A stretch of DNA of 64,000 nucleotides. It comes from JACDAN01 sp035265935. GTDB lineage: Bacteria; Actinomycetota; Thermoleophilia; Gaiellales; Gaiellaceae. The notes under the pieces are model-generated. The model searched no databases, was not told the origin of the DNA, and saw nothing but the letters and a program-made list of their open reading frames with translations. Below, one piece after another: positions 56,866-63,125 of the stretch (its first letter is position 1; every line of letters begins with the position of its first letter). The translations under genes were made by a program, and so were the position numbers. The stretch lies in the NCBI GenBank assembly GCA_035265935.1, contig DATFOC010000076.1, forward strand, positions 11,581 through 75,580. The letters run 5' to 3'.

Positions 56866-56976
56866 TGATGAGCCGCCCAGCCGACACGCGAGCTTTCGAG
56901 CCCGTCACGCCTTGCGGCGGCGGGCTTTTTTCGTGCTCTCAATCGACCGAGGAGGACTCCGCATGCCGAACCACCT
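56866..56976 (+). other. Possible leader ORF before the small HTH gene
   Basis: An AGGAGG site at about 56852 sits eight bases before GTG-ATG (56866-56871). The frame encodes about 37 residues (MSRPADTRAFEPVTPCGGGL and on), passes through the 56900-56931 terminator hairpin and ends after the start of the 58-residue HTH gene. GTGTC (56842) and GACAC (56883) could form an upstream stem. This might be an attenuator or translational leader, but the codons show no amino acid run. Confidence 0.3.
56900..56931 (+). terminator. Rho-independent terminator with T-run
   Basis: GCCCG (56900-56904) and CGCC (56908-56911) pair with GGCG (56916-56919) and CGGGC (56921-56925) around loop TTGC, followed by six T (56926-56931). 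It is the only terminator in the window with a classical T-run. It ends nif3 transcription or attenuates the HTH gene downstream. Confidence 0.8.
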
Positions 56977-57139
56977 GACGCCCGAGGAACTGTCCAAGGA
57001 GATGGGGCTCGAGCGCGAGCAGATCATCCGTCTCTGCGTGCAGGAAGGCGTCCCGATCTACCAGGGGAAGATCGACAAGACACTGTTCGCGGCGCAGCTT
57101 CAGGCAGTCGGCGCCGCACCGACCGTCCAGCACCACTAG
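56963..57139 (+). CDS. Small helix-turn-helix-like protein
   Basis: A 58-residue protein from ATG 56963, with an excellent GAGGAGG site. LTPEELSKEMGLEREQIIRL then CVQEGVPIYQGKIDKTLF reads like a MerR/excisionase-type winged helix: HTH plus the recognition wing that contains VPIYQGKID. It has no ligand domain. It could be a small transcriptional regulator or a nucleoid accessory protein. It is convergent with ku and follows a terminator and possible leader, so it may be strongly regulated. Confidence 0.75.
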   Translation: MPNHLTPEELSKEMGLEREQIIRLCVQEGVPIYQGKIDKTLFAAQLQAVGAAPTVQHH

Positions 57140-57153
57140 ACCAGCGGAACGCC

Positions 57154-58026
57154 CTATTTACGGCCGCCGGCTGCGGCCTTCTTCCGGGTTCCCGTACTGC
57201 TCTTCGCTTTCGACCGGCCGGCGGGCCTCTTCTGCTTCTGTGCCTCGTCGACGCTCTGGCGAAGCGCCTCCATGAGGTCGATGACCGGGGTCTCCTCCTC
57301 GGCAGGCTCCGGTCGCTTGATCTCCTGGCCGTCGAGCTTCGCCTCGAGCATCTGCCTGAGGTCCTGGCGGTACTCGCTCTCGAGCTCCGTAGGATCGAAG
57401 TCGCCCGCCAGGCTGTCGATCACCTGCCGCGCCAGCTCGAGCTCGGCCTCCTTCACCTCGGTGTCGCCCACGGCCTCCTCGACCTCCGCCTGCGAGCGGA
57501 CGTCCTCGGCCACGAACAGTGTCTCCAGCGCGAGCGCGTCGCCGCGCGGGCGGATCAGGGAGAAATGCTCTTGCCCGCGCAGGACGAAGCGGCCGACCGC
57601 GCCCATGTCGCTCTCCTGAAGCGCGCGAAGCAGCAGAACGTAAGGTCGGCGCTGCGCCGGTGTGGACGACGGCGCCAGGTAGTACGTCCGGTCGAAGAAG
57701 ACAGGGTCGATCTGGTCGAGCGGCACGAAGCTCGTGATCTCGATCGCGCGTGAGTCGTCGTACTGGGCGATCGCCTCGAGGTCGGCGTCCTCGACGAAGA
57801 CGAACTCGCCCTTCGAGACCTCCCAGCCCTTCACGAGCTCGTCGTTACTGACCTCGCGGTCGTGCACCGGACACCACCGCTTCTGCTTGATCGGCGTCCC
57901 GCACTCGCGGTGCAGGGTGCGAAAGCTGACGTCGGACTGCCGCGCTGCAGGCTTCGTTGCCAGGGCCAGACCGACCGGGATGTTGACCAGGCCGAAGTTG
58001 ATCGAACCGTTCCAGATCGTGCGCAT
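57154..58026 (-). CDS. ku: Ku protein of bacterial non-homologous end joining
   Basis: Binds DNA ends as a homodimer and recruits LigD. It is 290 residues. I start at the ATG at 58026; the longer frame has no family match. The start MRTIWNGSINFGLVNIPVGL is diagnostic, as are FRTLHRECGTPIKQKRWCPV, FFDRTYYLAPSS and the bridge segment GQEHFSLIRPRGDALALETL. The C-terminal tail is Lys/Ala-rich (KRPAGRSKAKSSTGTRKKAA), typical for DNA contact. No ligD is in the window. Confidence 0.96.
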   Translation of the reverse strand: MRTIWNGSINFGLVNIPVGLALATKPAARQSDVSFRTLHRECGTPIKQKRWCPVHDREVSNDELVKGWEVSKGEFVFVEDADLEAIAQYDDSRAIEITSFVPLDQIDPVFFDRTYYLAPSSTPAQRRPYVLLLRALQESDMGAVGRFVLRGQEHFSLIRPRGDALALETLFVAEDVRSQAEVEEAVGDTEVKEAELELARQVIDSLAGDFDPTELESEYRQDLRQMLEAKLDGQEIKRPEPAEEETPVIDLMEALRQSVDEAQKQKRPAGRSKAKSSTGTRKKAAAGGRK

Positions 58027-58151
58027 AGAGGTCTCCGAAGTGTAGAGGGACCAGGGATTTTCTCCGCTCACGCACCCTTTCCTCCGCAGAAGCCACCGGT
58101 CGCGCCGGCGGAGCCGGCCCGACCTCCACGGCGCCGCCCAGTCGGCGCCTT

Positions 58152-58157
58152 TACGAT
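58152..58157 (+). promoter_or_regulatory. Candidate leaderless -10 box of the acyl-CoA synthetase gene
   Basis: TACGAT, seven bases before the ATG at 58165. The gap between it and ku (58027-58151) shows nothing else clear. Confidence 0.42.
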
Positions 58158-58164
58158 CCTCCGG

Positions 58165-59892
58165 ATGGCGATCGTGCAGAAGGCGGCGGGGACGAAGACG
58201 ATCGCGGAGCTTTGGCGGCGCGCCGCTTCCCGCGAGGGGACCGCCTATCTCGTCGAGGGCGACGACGGCTGGCGCGAGGTCAGTTGGGAAGAGGCGACGC
58301 GCGCCGTCGACGAGATCGCGAACGGGCTCCTCTCCCTGGGCATCGGCAAAGACGACGCGGCCGGCATCCTGGGCAGGACGAACGTCGAGTGGGTGCTGTT
58401 CGACTACGCGCTGGGGTCGATCGGCGTGATCGGGGCCGGGATTTACCCCTCACTGCCGCCGAGGGACTGCGCGTACATTCTCGACCACTCCGACGCGGTT
58501 GCCGTCCTGGTCGAGAACGACGAGCAACGCGCCAAGATCGACGCCGAGCGGGACAACCTTCCGAAGCTGCGCCACGTCTTCTCGTTCGACGACCTCGACG
58601 ACCTCCGCGCGAAGGGCAGGAAGTTCGCGGGCGAGAACCCCGACGCGCTGGAGAGGGCGCGCGCCGAGGTCGGCGAGGATGACCTCTTCACCTACATCTA
58701 CACGTCGGGAACGACCGGGCCGCCCAAGGCCTGCATGATCTCGCACCGCAACTACTACTCGATGGTCGGCGCCGTCGACGACGTCCCGTCGTTCATCGGC
58801 CCGGACGACCTGATCCTCCTGTACCTCCCGCTCGCCCACAACTTCGGGCGCTGTCTGCACCTCCTCGCCGGCTACGTGGGCTGCTCGATCGCCTTCTGTC
58901 CCGACGCGTTACGGGTCGGGGAAGTGGCCACTGACGTCAAGCCCACAGTCCTCCCGAGCGTCCCGCGCGTGTTCGAGAAGGTGCACACGGCCGTCCTGGC
59001 GAGCTTCGACGAGGCGACGGGCGTCAAGCGGACGCTGATCGACTGGGCCCTGCGGGTCGGCGAACGAGTCAGTGCGAAGGAGCAGGCGGGGGGAACCGTT
59101 CCGGCCTGGCTGGCGGTGCAACACCGAATCGCGGACAAGCTCGTCTACTCGAAGATCAAGGCCAAGCTTGGCGGACGACTGCGACTGCCGATCTCGGGTG
59201 GCGCGCCGCTCGCGAAGGAGATCGCCGAGTTCTTCCACACGATCGACATCCTGATCTGCGAGGGCTACGGGCAGACCGAATGCACGACGGCCTCGAACGT
59301 GAACATGCCGGGCCGATTCCGATTCGGCACCGTCGGGCCGGCCATCCCGGGGATCGAAGTCAAGACGGCCGGGGACGGCGAGGTGCTCATCCGCGGGCCC
59401 AACGTCTTCGGCGGCTATTACAAGGACGAAGCCGCCACGCGCGAGGTGCTCGACGAGGACGGCTGGCTACGGACGGGGGACGTGGGGTCGATCGAGGACG
59501 GCTTCCTGGCGATCACCGACCGGAAGAAGGACATCATCGTGACCGCCGGCGGCAAGAACGTCTCCCCGCAGAACATCGAGAACGAGCTCAAGGCGTCCAA
59601 GTACGTGTCGCAGGCTCTCGTGATCGGCGACCGGCGGCCGTACCTCACCGCACTGATCACTCTGGACGAGGCGGCAAAGGGCCTGAGCGACCCGCAGGGC
59701 CTGATCCAGGAGGTCGTGGACGAGGTGAACGAGGGCAAGGCGTCCTTCGAGCAGGTGAAGCGGTTCGCGGTGCTCGAGCGCGACTTCTCCCCCGAGCACG
59801 ACGAGGTCACTCCGACGCTGAAGCTCAAGCGCAAGATCGTCCAAGAGCACTTCGCCTCGGAGATCGAGGCGCTGTACGCCCAGCCGCGTTAG
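58165..59892 (+). CDS. AMP-dependent long-chain acyl-CoA synthetase
   Basis: Activates a fatty acid to acyl-CoA through an acyl-adenylate. It is 575 residues, FadD15-like. The P-loop is YIYTSGTTGPPKACMISHRN near residue 178, the A5 motif is CEGYGQTECTTASN, and A7-A8 is LRTGDVGSIEDGFLAITDRK then DIIVTAGGKNVSPQNIE. A Lys near the C-terminus (TPTLKLKRKI) is the catalytic Lys of the adenylate step. The frame is open upstream through ku as shadow. It is convergent with the DUF4396 gene, overlapping by four bases. Confidence 0.94.
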   Translation: MAIVQKAAGTKTIAELWRRAASREGTAYLVEGDDGWREVSWEEATRAVDEIANGLLSLGIGKDDAAGILGRTNVEWVLFDYALGSIGVIGAGIYPSLPPRDCAYILDHSDAVAVLVENDEQRAKIDAERDNLPKLRHVFSFDDLDDLRAKGRKFAGENPDALERARAEVGEDDLFTYIYTSGTTGPPKACMISHRNYYSMVGAVDDVPSFIGPDDLILLYLPLAHNFGRCLHLLAGYVGCSIAFCPDALRVGEVATDVKPTVLPSVPRVFEKVHTAVLASFDEATGVKRTLIDWALRVGERVSAKEQAGGTVPAWLAVQHRIADKLVYSKIKAKLGGRLRLPISGGAPLAKEIAEFFHTIDILICEGYGQTECTTASNVNMPGRFRFGTVGPAIPGIEVKTAGDGEVLIRGPNVFGGYYKDEAATREVLDEDGWLRTGDVGSIEDGFLAITDRKKDIIVTAGGKNVSPQNIENELKASKYVSQALVIGDRRPYLTALITLDEAAKGLSDPQGLIQEVVDEVNEGKASFEQVKRFAVLERDFSPEHDEVTPTLKLKRKIVQEHFASEIEALYAQPR

Positions 59893-60413
59893 TGGCCGTG
59901 GTGGGCGTGCACGACCGCGTGGCCCTTGCCGCGGGCGATGAGATACCGGTTGACCGGATAGGCGGCCATTCCGGCGATCAGTAGCGCCAAGGCGAGTGAA
60001 GCCCAGAAGAGCAGCGTGTCCAGTCCCGCCTCCATCGCGCCCGGGACGACGAGCAGGATCGCGTTGTCGACGAGCTCCATCACGGCGATCGAGAGCGTGT
60101 CGGAGGCGAGGGCGAGTGGGATCGCGGCGGCGAGCGCGAGCCCAGCGCGAAGCAGCGGGAGCATGGTCAGCGAGTAGCCGAAGACGAAGGCGAGCGCGAT
60201 CGCAAGCACGATCGTCTCGAAGTTCCCCCAGCCGAGGGCCGTGCCGATGATCACCCCGAGAACCTCGCCGATCGCGCACCCGGTCAGGCAGTGCGCGGTC
60301 GCCGAGAGAGCGACGCGGTTGAGCGAGCCGCCATGTGCCGAATGGTCCTGGCCGGCGTGCTCGCGATGCGCGTGGTCGTGGTGCGCGTGCTCGGTGTGCT
60401 CGTGACTGGTCAT
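59889..60413 (-). CDS. DUF4396 membrane protein with His-rich N-terminus
   Basis: A 174-residue protein. Residues 1-29 are very rich in His (MTSHEHTEHAHHDHAHREHA), a likely metal-binding tail. Four to five helices follow, with SATAHCLTGCAIGEVLGVII (Cys pair), MLPLLRAGLALAAAIPLALA, SIAVMELVDNAILL and a last helix pair, as in the DUF4396 family. It ends HAVVHAHHGH. It overlaps csoR by four bases, so it is almost surely copper-controlled and may be a copper transporter; that role is inference. Confidence 0.88.
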   Translation of the reverse strand: MTSHEHTEHAHHDHAHREHAGQDHSAHGGSLNRVALSATAHCLTGCAIGEVLGVIIGTALGWGNFETIVLAIALAFVFGYSLTMLPLLRAGLALAAAIPLALASDTLSIAVMELVDNAILLVVPGAMEAGLDTLLFWASLALALLIAGMAAYPVNRYLIARGKGHAVVHAHHGH

Positions 60414-60700
60414 GCAGTCCTCGCGAAGCGCTGCACGGCCGCGAGTAGCTCGTCGCTCTTCTCGGCGGCGGCGGCTTCGTCACCGGACTCGAGAGCGCCG
60501 GCGACGCAGTGGTTGACGTGATCGGTCAGAAGCTGGAAGGCCACGCTTTCGAGCGCAGTCTTGACCGCCCCGACCTGCGTCAGGACGTCGATGCAGTACC
60601 GATCCCCGTCAACCATCCGCTCGATACCGCGAACCTGCCCTTCAATGCGATGAAGGCGGTTGATCAGGGCAACCTTGTCGTAACCGTGGGTCCGTTCCAT
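60410..60700 (-). CDS. csoR: CsoR-type copper-sensing repressor
   Basis: A 96-residue all-helical DUF156 repressor. The Cu(I) ligands are at the same positions as in mycobacterial CsoR: Cys36 in DRYCIDVL, His61 and Cys65 in DHVNHCV. The N-terminal KVALINRLHRIEGQVRGIER is the DNA-contacting helix region. Copper binding releases the operator. An inverted repeat of CsoR type (60715-60729) lies 15 bases upstream in the divergent gap to the Cys-rich protein. It overlaps the DUF4396 gene. Confidence 0.95.
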   Translation of the reverse strand: MERTHGYDKVALINRLHRIEGQVRGIERMVDGDRYCIDVLTQVGAVKTALESVAFQLLTDHVNHCVAGALESGDEAAAAEKSDELLAAVQRFARTA

Positions 60701-60714
60701 GGCGCACAGTAGTT

Positions 60715-60729
60715 TACCCTCTAGGGGTA
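60715..60729. promoter_or_regulatory. CsoR operator
   Basis: TACCCTCTAGGGGTA, with perfect 5-bp arms TACCC/GGGTA, in the 56-base gap between csoR (minus) and the Cys-rich protein (plus). It resembles known CsoR boxes (TACCC-N-GGGTA) and overlaps likely -10 sequences for both directions (for example TATAT at 60728-60732). Confidence 0.8.
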
Positions 60730-61713
60730 TATCTCCGCTTCCAAGGAGGAGAAGTCATGACCCATACGGCCGCGATGCTCGAAACCGCTCCGAGCGCATC
60801 TCGGTACGACCTCGGTGCACTCTCGCCCTGTATTGAGAGCTGCCTCGACTGTGCGCAGGCGTGCACCACCTGCGCCGATGCCTGCCTCGCCGAGGAGATT
60901 GTGGGCAAGCTGACCCGCTGCATCGGCCTGAACCTCACGTGTGCCGACGTGTGCGCCGCGACGGCGTTCGCGCTTTCGCGCCGAGCGACCTCGGACGATC
61001 TCGCAGTGCGCACGCTGGTCGACGCGTGCGTCCAGGCCTGCGCCGGATGCGCCGAGGAGTGCGAGCACCACGCCGAAATGCATGCTCACTGCCGGGTTTG
61101 CGCAGAAGCCTGTCGCGCCTGCGAACAGGCTTGCCGCGAGCTGCTGGCCAGCGTTTAGACCCTTGACAACCTCGTTCGCTCGTCCTGCAGCTTTCGCCGG
61201 CCGTACCGGGGTCATCCCCTGAGGCTTGAAGACCGCCAGGAGCGTTGCGAAGAGGAGAAGCACCAGAGCGGCGGCGGCGTGGAGCACGGGAGAGGGGTTG
61301 CGAACGTCGCTCAGCTGGGCACTCGGATCCGACGCGACCTCGGCCATGGCCGCGAGGCTCTGCGTGTAGGCAAGGAGGATCGCGGCGGCGGCGACGTTGA
61401 TCACGAGCTTGAAAATGATCCAGTAGTGACGGAACAGGCCCCAAGACGTTCCGAGGGACTGGATCAACCCGGTCAGCAGCGCGGCCAGGGCCAAGGGGAC
61501 GAGCACCATCGAGGCCGCGGGCTCCATCACGACATAAGCAGCCCTGGCCGCATCGGGGTCATCGCTCGTCAAGCCGACAAGGGCCATTCCCAGGAAGGCG
61601 AAAACGGCCCCCAGCCAACCGACTGACGAGCTCACGTGGGCGAGGAGCACGGCCTTGCGAACGCGAGGGGCCAGCCTCAAGGCGTCGGGTGAGGGATCCC
61701 GTCCGGCGGACAC
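60721..61713 (-). CDS. Membrane protein (DUF2269-like) with a long antisense read-through
   Basis: The frame from GTG 61713 is 330 residues long. Residues 1-185 encode four helices (LLAHVSSSVGWLGAVFAFLG, MEPAASMVLVPLALAALLTG, YWIIFKLVINVAAAAILLAY, ALVLLLFATLLAVFKP), a real membrane protein. After about 61158 the frame runs antisense through the whole Cys-rich protein gene, with arginine-rich, non-membrane sequence, to a TAG at 60721. The natural end should be near residue 185. Either a stop codon was lost or the extension is expressed. The helices resemble CopD/DUF2269-like proteins, which fits the copper setting. Confidence 0.6.
   Translation of the reverse strand: MSAGRDPSPDALRLAPRVRKAVLLAHVSSSVGWLGAVFAFLGMALVGLTSDDPDAARAAYVVMEPAASMVLVPLALAALLTGLIQSLGTSWGLFRHYWIIFKLVINVAAAAILLAYTQSLAAMAEVASDPSAQLSDVRNPSPVLHAAAALVLLLFATLLAVFKPQGMTPVRPAKAAGRANEVVKGLNAGQQLAASLFAGATGFCANPAVSMHFGVVLALLGASGAGLDARVDQRAHCEIVRGRSARKRERRRGAHVGTREVQADAAGQLAHNLLGEAGIGAGGARLRTVEAALNTGRECTEVVPRCARSGFEHRGRMGHDFSSLEAEIYP
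60757..61158 (+). CDS. Four-helix-bundle copper-binding protein (DUF326/Csp type)
   Basis: A 133-residue Cys-rich cytoplasmic protein. Seventeen cysteines line four helices, in repeats such as SPCIESCLDCAQACTTCADA, TRCIGLNLTCADVCAATAFA, DACVQACAGCAEECEHHAEM and HCRVCAEACRACEQACRELL. Such bundles store many Cu(I) ions (Csp). There is no signal peptide, so storage would be cytosolic. The AAGGAGGAG site seven bases before the ATG is very strong. It is divergent from csoR with the shared operator. Its whole length is antisense to the end of the following membrane gene's frame. Confidence 0.92.
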   Translation: MTHTAAMLETAPSASRYDLGALSPCIESCLDCAQACTTCADACLAEEIVGKLTRCIGLNLTCADVCAATAFALSRRATSDDLAVRTLVDACVQACAGCAEECEHHAEMHAHCRVCAEACRACEQACRELLASV

Positions 61714-61854
61714 GCGGTGACGGCGGCGCGCGGCCTCGGGTCCAAAGCGCGGTCGAGCGCCTCATCACCAGTGATCCTTGCCGCCCTGCGTCAGCCGACC
61801 CCAAGCGAGCCGCTGAGCCTGCGCTCATAGGCCCGAGCGGGGGCAAGATCTCTA

Positions 61855-61875
61855 GCCAGTCGATTGGCGACTGGC
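61855..61875 (-). terminator. Hairpin terminator after the NlpC/P60 gene
   Basis: An 8-bp stem, GCCAGTCG (61855-61862) and CGACTGGC (61868-61875), loop ATTGG, lies 22 bases past the NlpC/P60 stop. There is no T-run. The rest of 61714-61896 shows no gene. Confidence 0.6.
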
Positions 61876-61896
61876 ACCGAATCCAGCCGGTGAGAG

Positions 61897-62991
61897 CTAC
61901 AGCCGGCGGGCGCCGACCCAGGTCGAGTCGTACCAGCCGCTCAGGCTGGAGATCTTCACGACCTCGCCAGTGTGCGGCGAGTGGATGAACGACCCGCCGC
62001 CGATGTAGATGCCGTTGTGGCCGAGCCCGTTGAAGAAGACGAGGTCGCCCGGCTGAAGCTGGCTGCGATCGACCGGTGTCCCGTACCCGTATTGTGCGGC
62101 CGCGTTGTGCGGCAAGGAGACACCGACCTTGGAGTAGACGTACATCACGAAGCCAGAGCAGTCGAAGCCCGACGGCGACGAGCCGCCGTACACATACGGG
62201 ATCCCGAGGTACTGCATCGCGATCCCGACGACGCCGCCGTATTTTGCCGCTGGGGCCGCCGGAAGCACCGACGGCTCGGACGGTGTGGACATCGAGGGCT
62301 CCGTCGCCAGGTCGGGGATCAGCGGCTGCGGCGCTGCCAGCCGGGCGCGCGCCTGTGCCGCGAGCTGCGCCTGTCGCCGCTGCTCGGCCGCCCGAATCGC
62401 TGCGATCTCGGACTTGATCGACGAGAGCATCTGCTGCCGCTCGGCGAGCTTGCTCTCGATCGACCTCCTGTGGGCTGCGCGCTCGGCGACGAGCTCTGCC
62501 TGCCGGTCGCGGGCGTGGCGCAGTCGCGTCCTCGCCCGGCGCATGTCGGCGCGGAACCTGGTGACGTCGGTGAGGACCGCGGAGTCCTGATCCGAGACGC
62601 GGGAGACCGTCTCGAGCCCGTCGAGCAGATCCTCGAGACTCCGGGACCCGACGAGCACGTCCAGCGTCGAGTCGTTCTGATCTGTCGTGTAGATCGCGAC
62701 CATCCGGGCCGCGAGAACCCTCTCCGCGGTGCGAAGGTTGTCGGCGGCGATCCGGAGGTTCACGCGGTTCTCCTTCAGGTCGCCCCCGATCGCGTCGAGA
62801 CGCTCGTTCGCCAGGTTGTAGGCATCCACGGCGTGCTCGAGCGAGCCGTCGAGGGCCTGGATCTGCGCCATCACCGACTCCGCCTGGGCCTGCTTGGACG
62901 ACACGGAGGCGGGCTCAGCGGTCGCGCTGCCGGCCACGGCGAGAGCGGCGAAAAACGAAGCGCTGACGATTGCTAGCTGAGACCTACGCAT
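61897..62991 (-). CDS. Secreted coiled-coil NlpC/P60 peptidoglycan hydrolase
   Basis: A 364-residue exported endopeptidase of the RipA-like type. I start at the ATG at 62991; the signal peptide is MRRSQLAIVSASFFAALAVA to about residue 25. A long coiled coil (about 30-205) follows, then a Pro/Ala-rich linker. The NlpC/P60 domain (about 245-364) has the catalytic Cys in SGFDCSGFVMYVYSK, His in GLGHNGIYIGGG and a His in SFIHSPHTG. It cleaves D-Glu-mDAP bonds in known relatives. Its coiled coil probably keeps it inactive until an FtsEX-like partner binds; that is family inference. Confidence 0.93.
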   Translation of the reverse strand: MRRSQLAIVSASFFAALAVAGSATAEPASVSSKQAQAESVMAQIQALDGSLEHAVDAYNLANERLDAIGGDLKENRVNLRIAADNLRTAERVLAARMVAIYTTDQNDSTLDVLVGSRSLEDLLDGLETVSRVSDQDSAVLTDVTRFRADMRRARTRLRHARDRQAELVAERAAHRRSIESKLAERQQMLSSIKSEIAAIRAAEQRRQAQLAAQARARLAAPQPLIPDLATEPSMSTPSEPSVLPAAPAAKYGGVVGIAMQYLGIPYVYGGSSPSGFDCSGFVMYVYSKVGVSLPHNAAAQYGYGTPVDRSQLQPGDLVFFNGLGHNGIYIGGGSFIHSPHTGEVVKISSLSGWYDSTWVGARRL

Positions 62992-63060
62992 CCACAATGC
63001 CGATCCGAACCCCCCATCCGTCCGCAGCGCGACGGTGGACCGGAACGGCACAAGCTCGGC

Positions 63061-63089
63061 ACCCTAACAATGGTCACGGACAGCCGCAA
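63061..63089 (-). promoter_or_regulatory. Promoter of the NlpC/P60 gene
   Basis: On the minus strand TTGCGG (63089-63084), a 17-base spacer, then TAGGGT (63066-63061), about 70 bases before the ATG. Confidence 0.5.
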
Positions 63090-63108
63090 CGGGATTAGGG
63101 CAGACCTG

Positions 63109-63117
63109 TGGTAGGGT
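63109..63117 (+). promoter_or_regulatory. Extended -10 promoter of the 3D-domain protein gene
   Basis: TGGTAGGGT: an extended -10 (TG, one base, then TAGGGT at 63112-63117), eight bases before the GTG at 63126. It is on the opposite strand to the NlpC/P60 promoter and about 45 bases away from it. Confidence 0.45.
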
Positions 63118-63125
63118 CGCCGCTC

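Noticed and set aside
60728..60733. TATATC as a firm -10 of the Cys-rich protein gene
   Set aside because: It does not fit TANNNT and has no -35; I left it as part of the operator description only.
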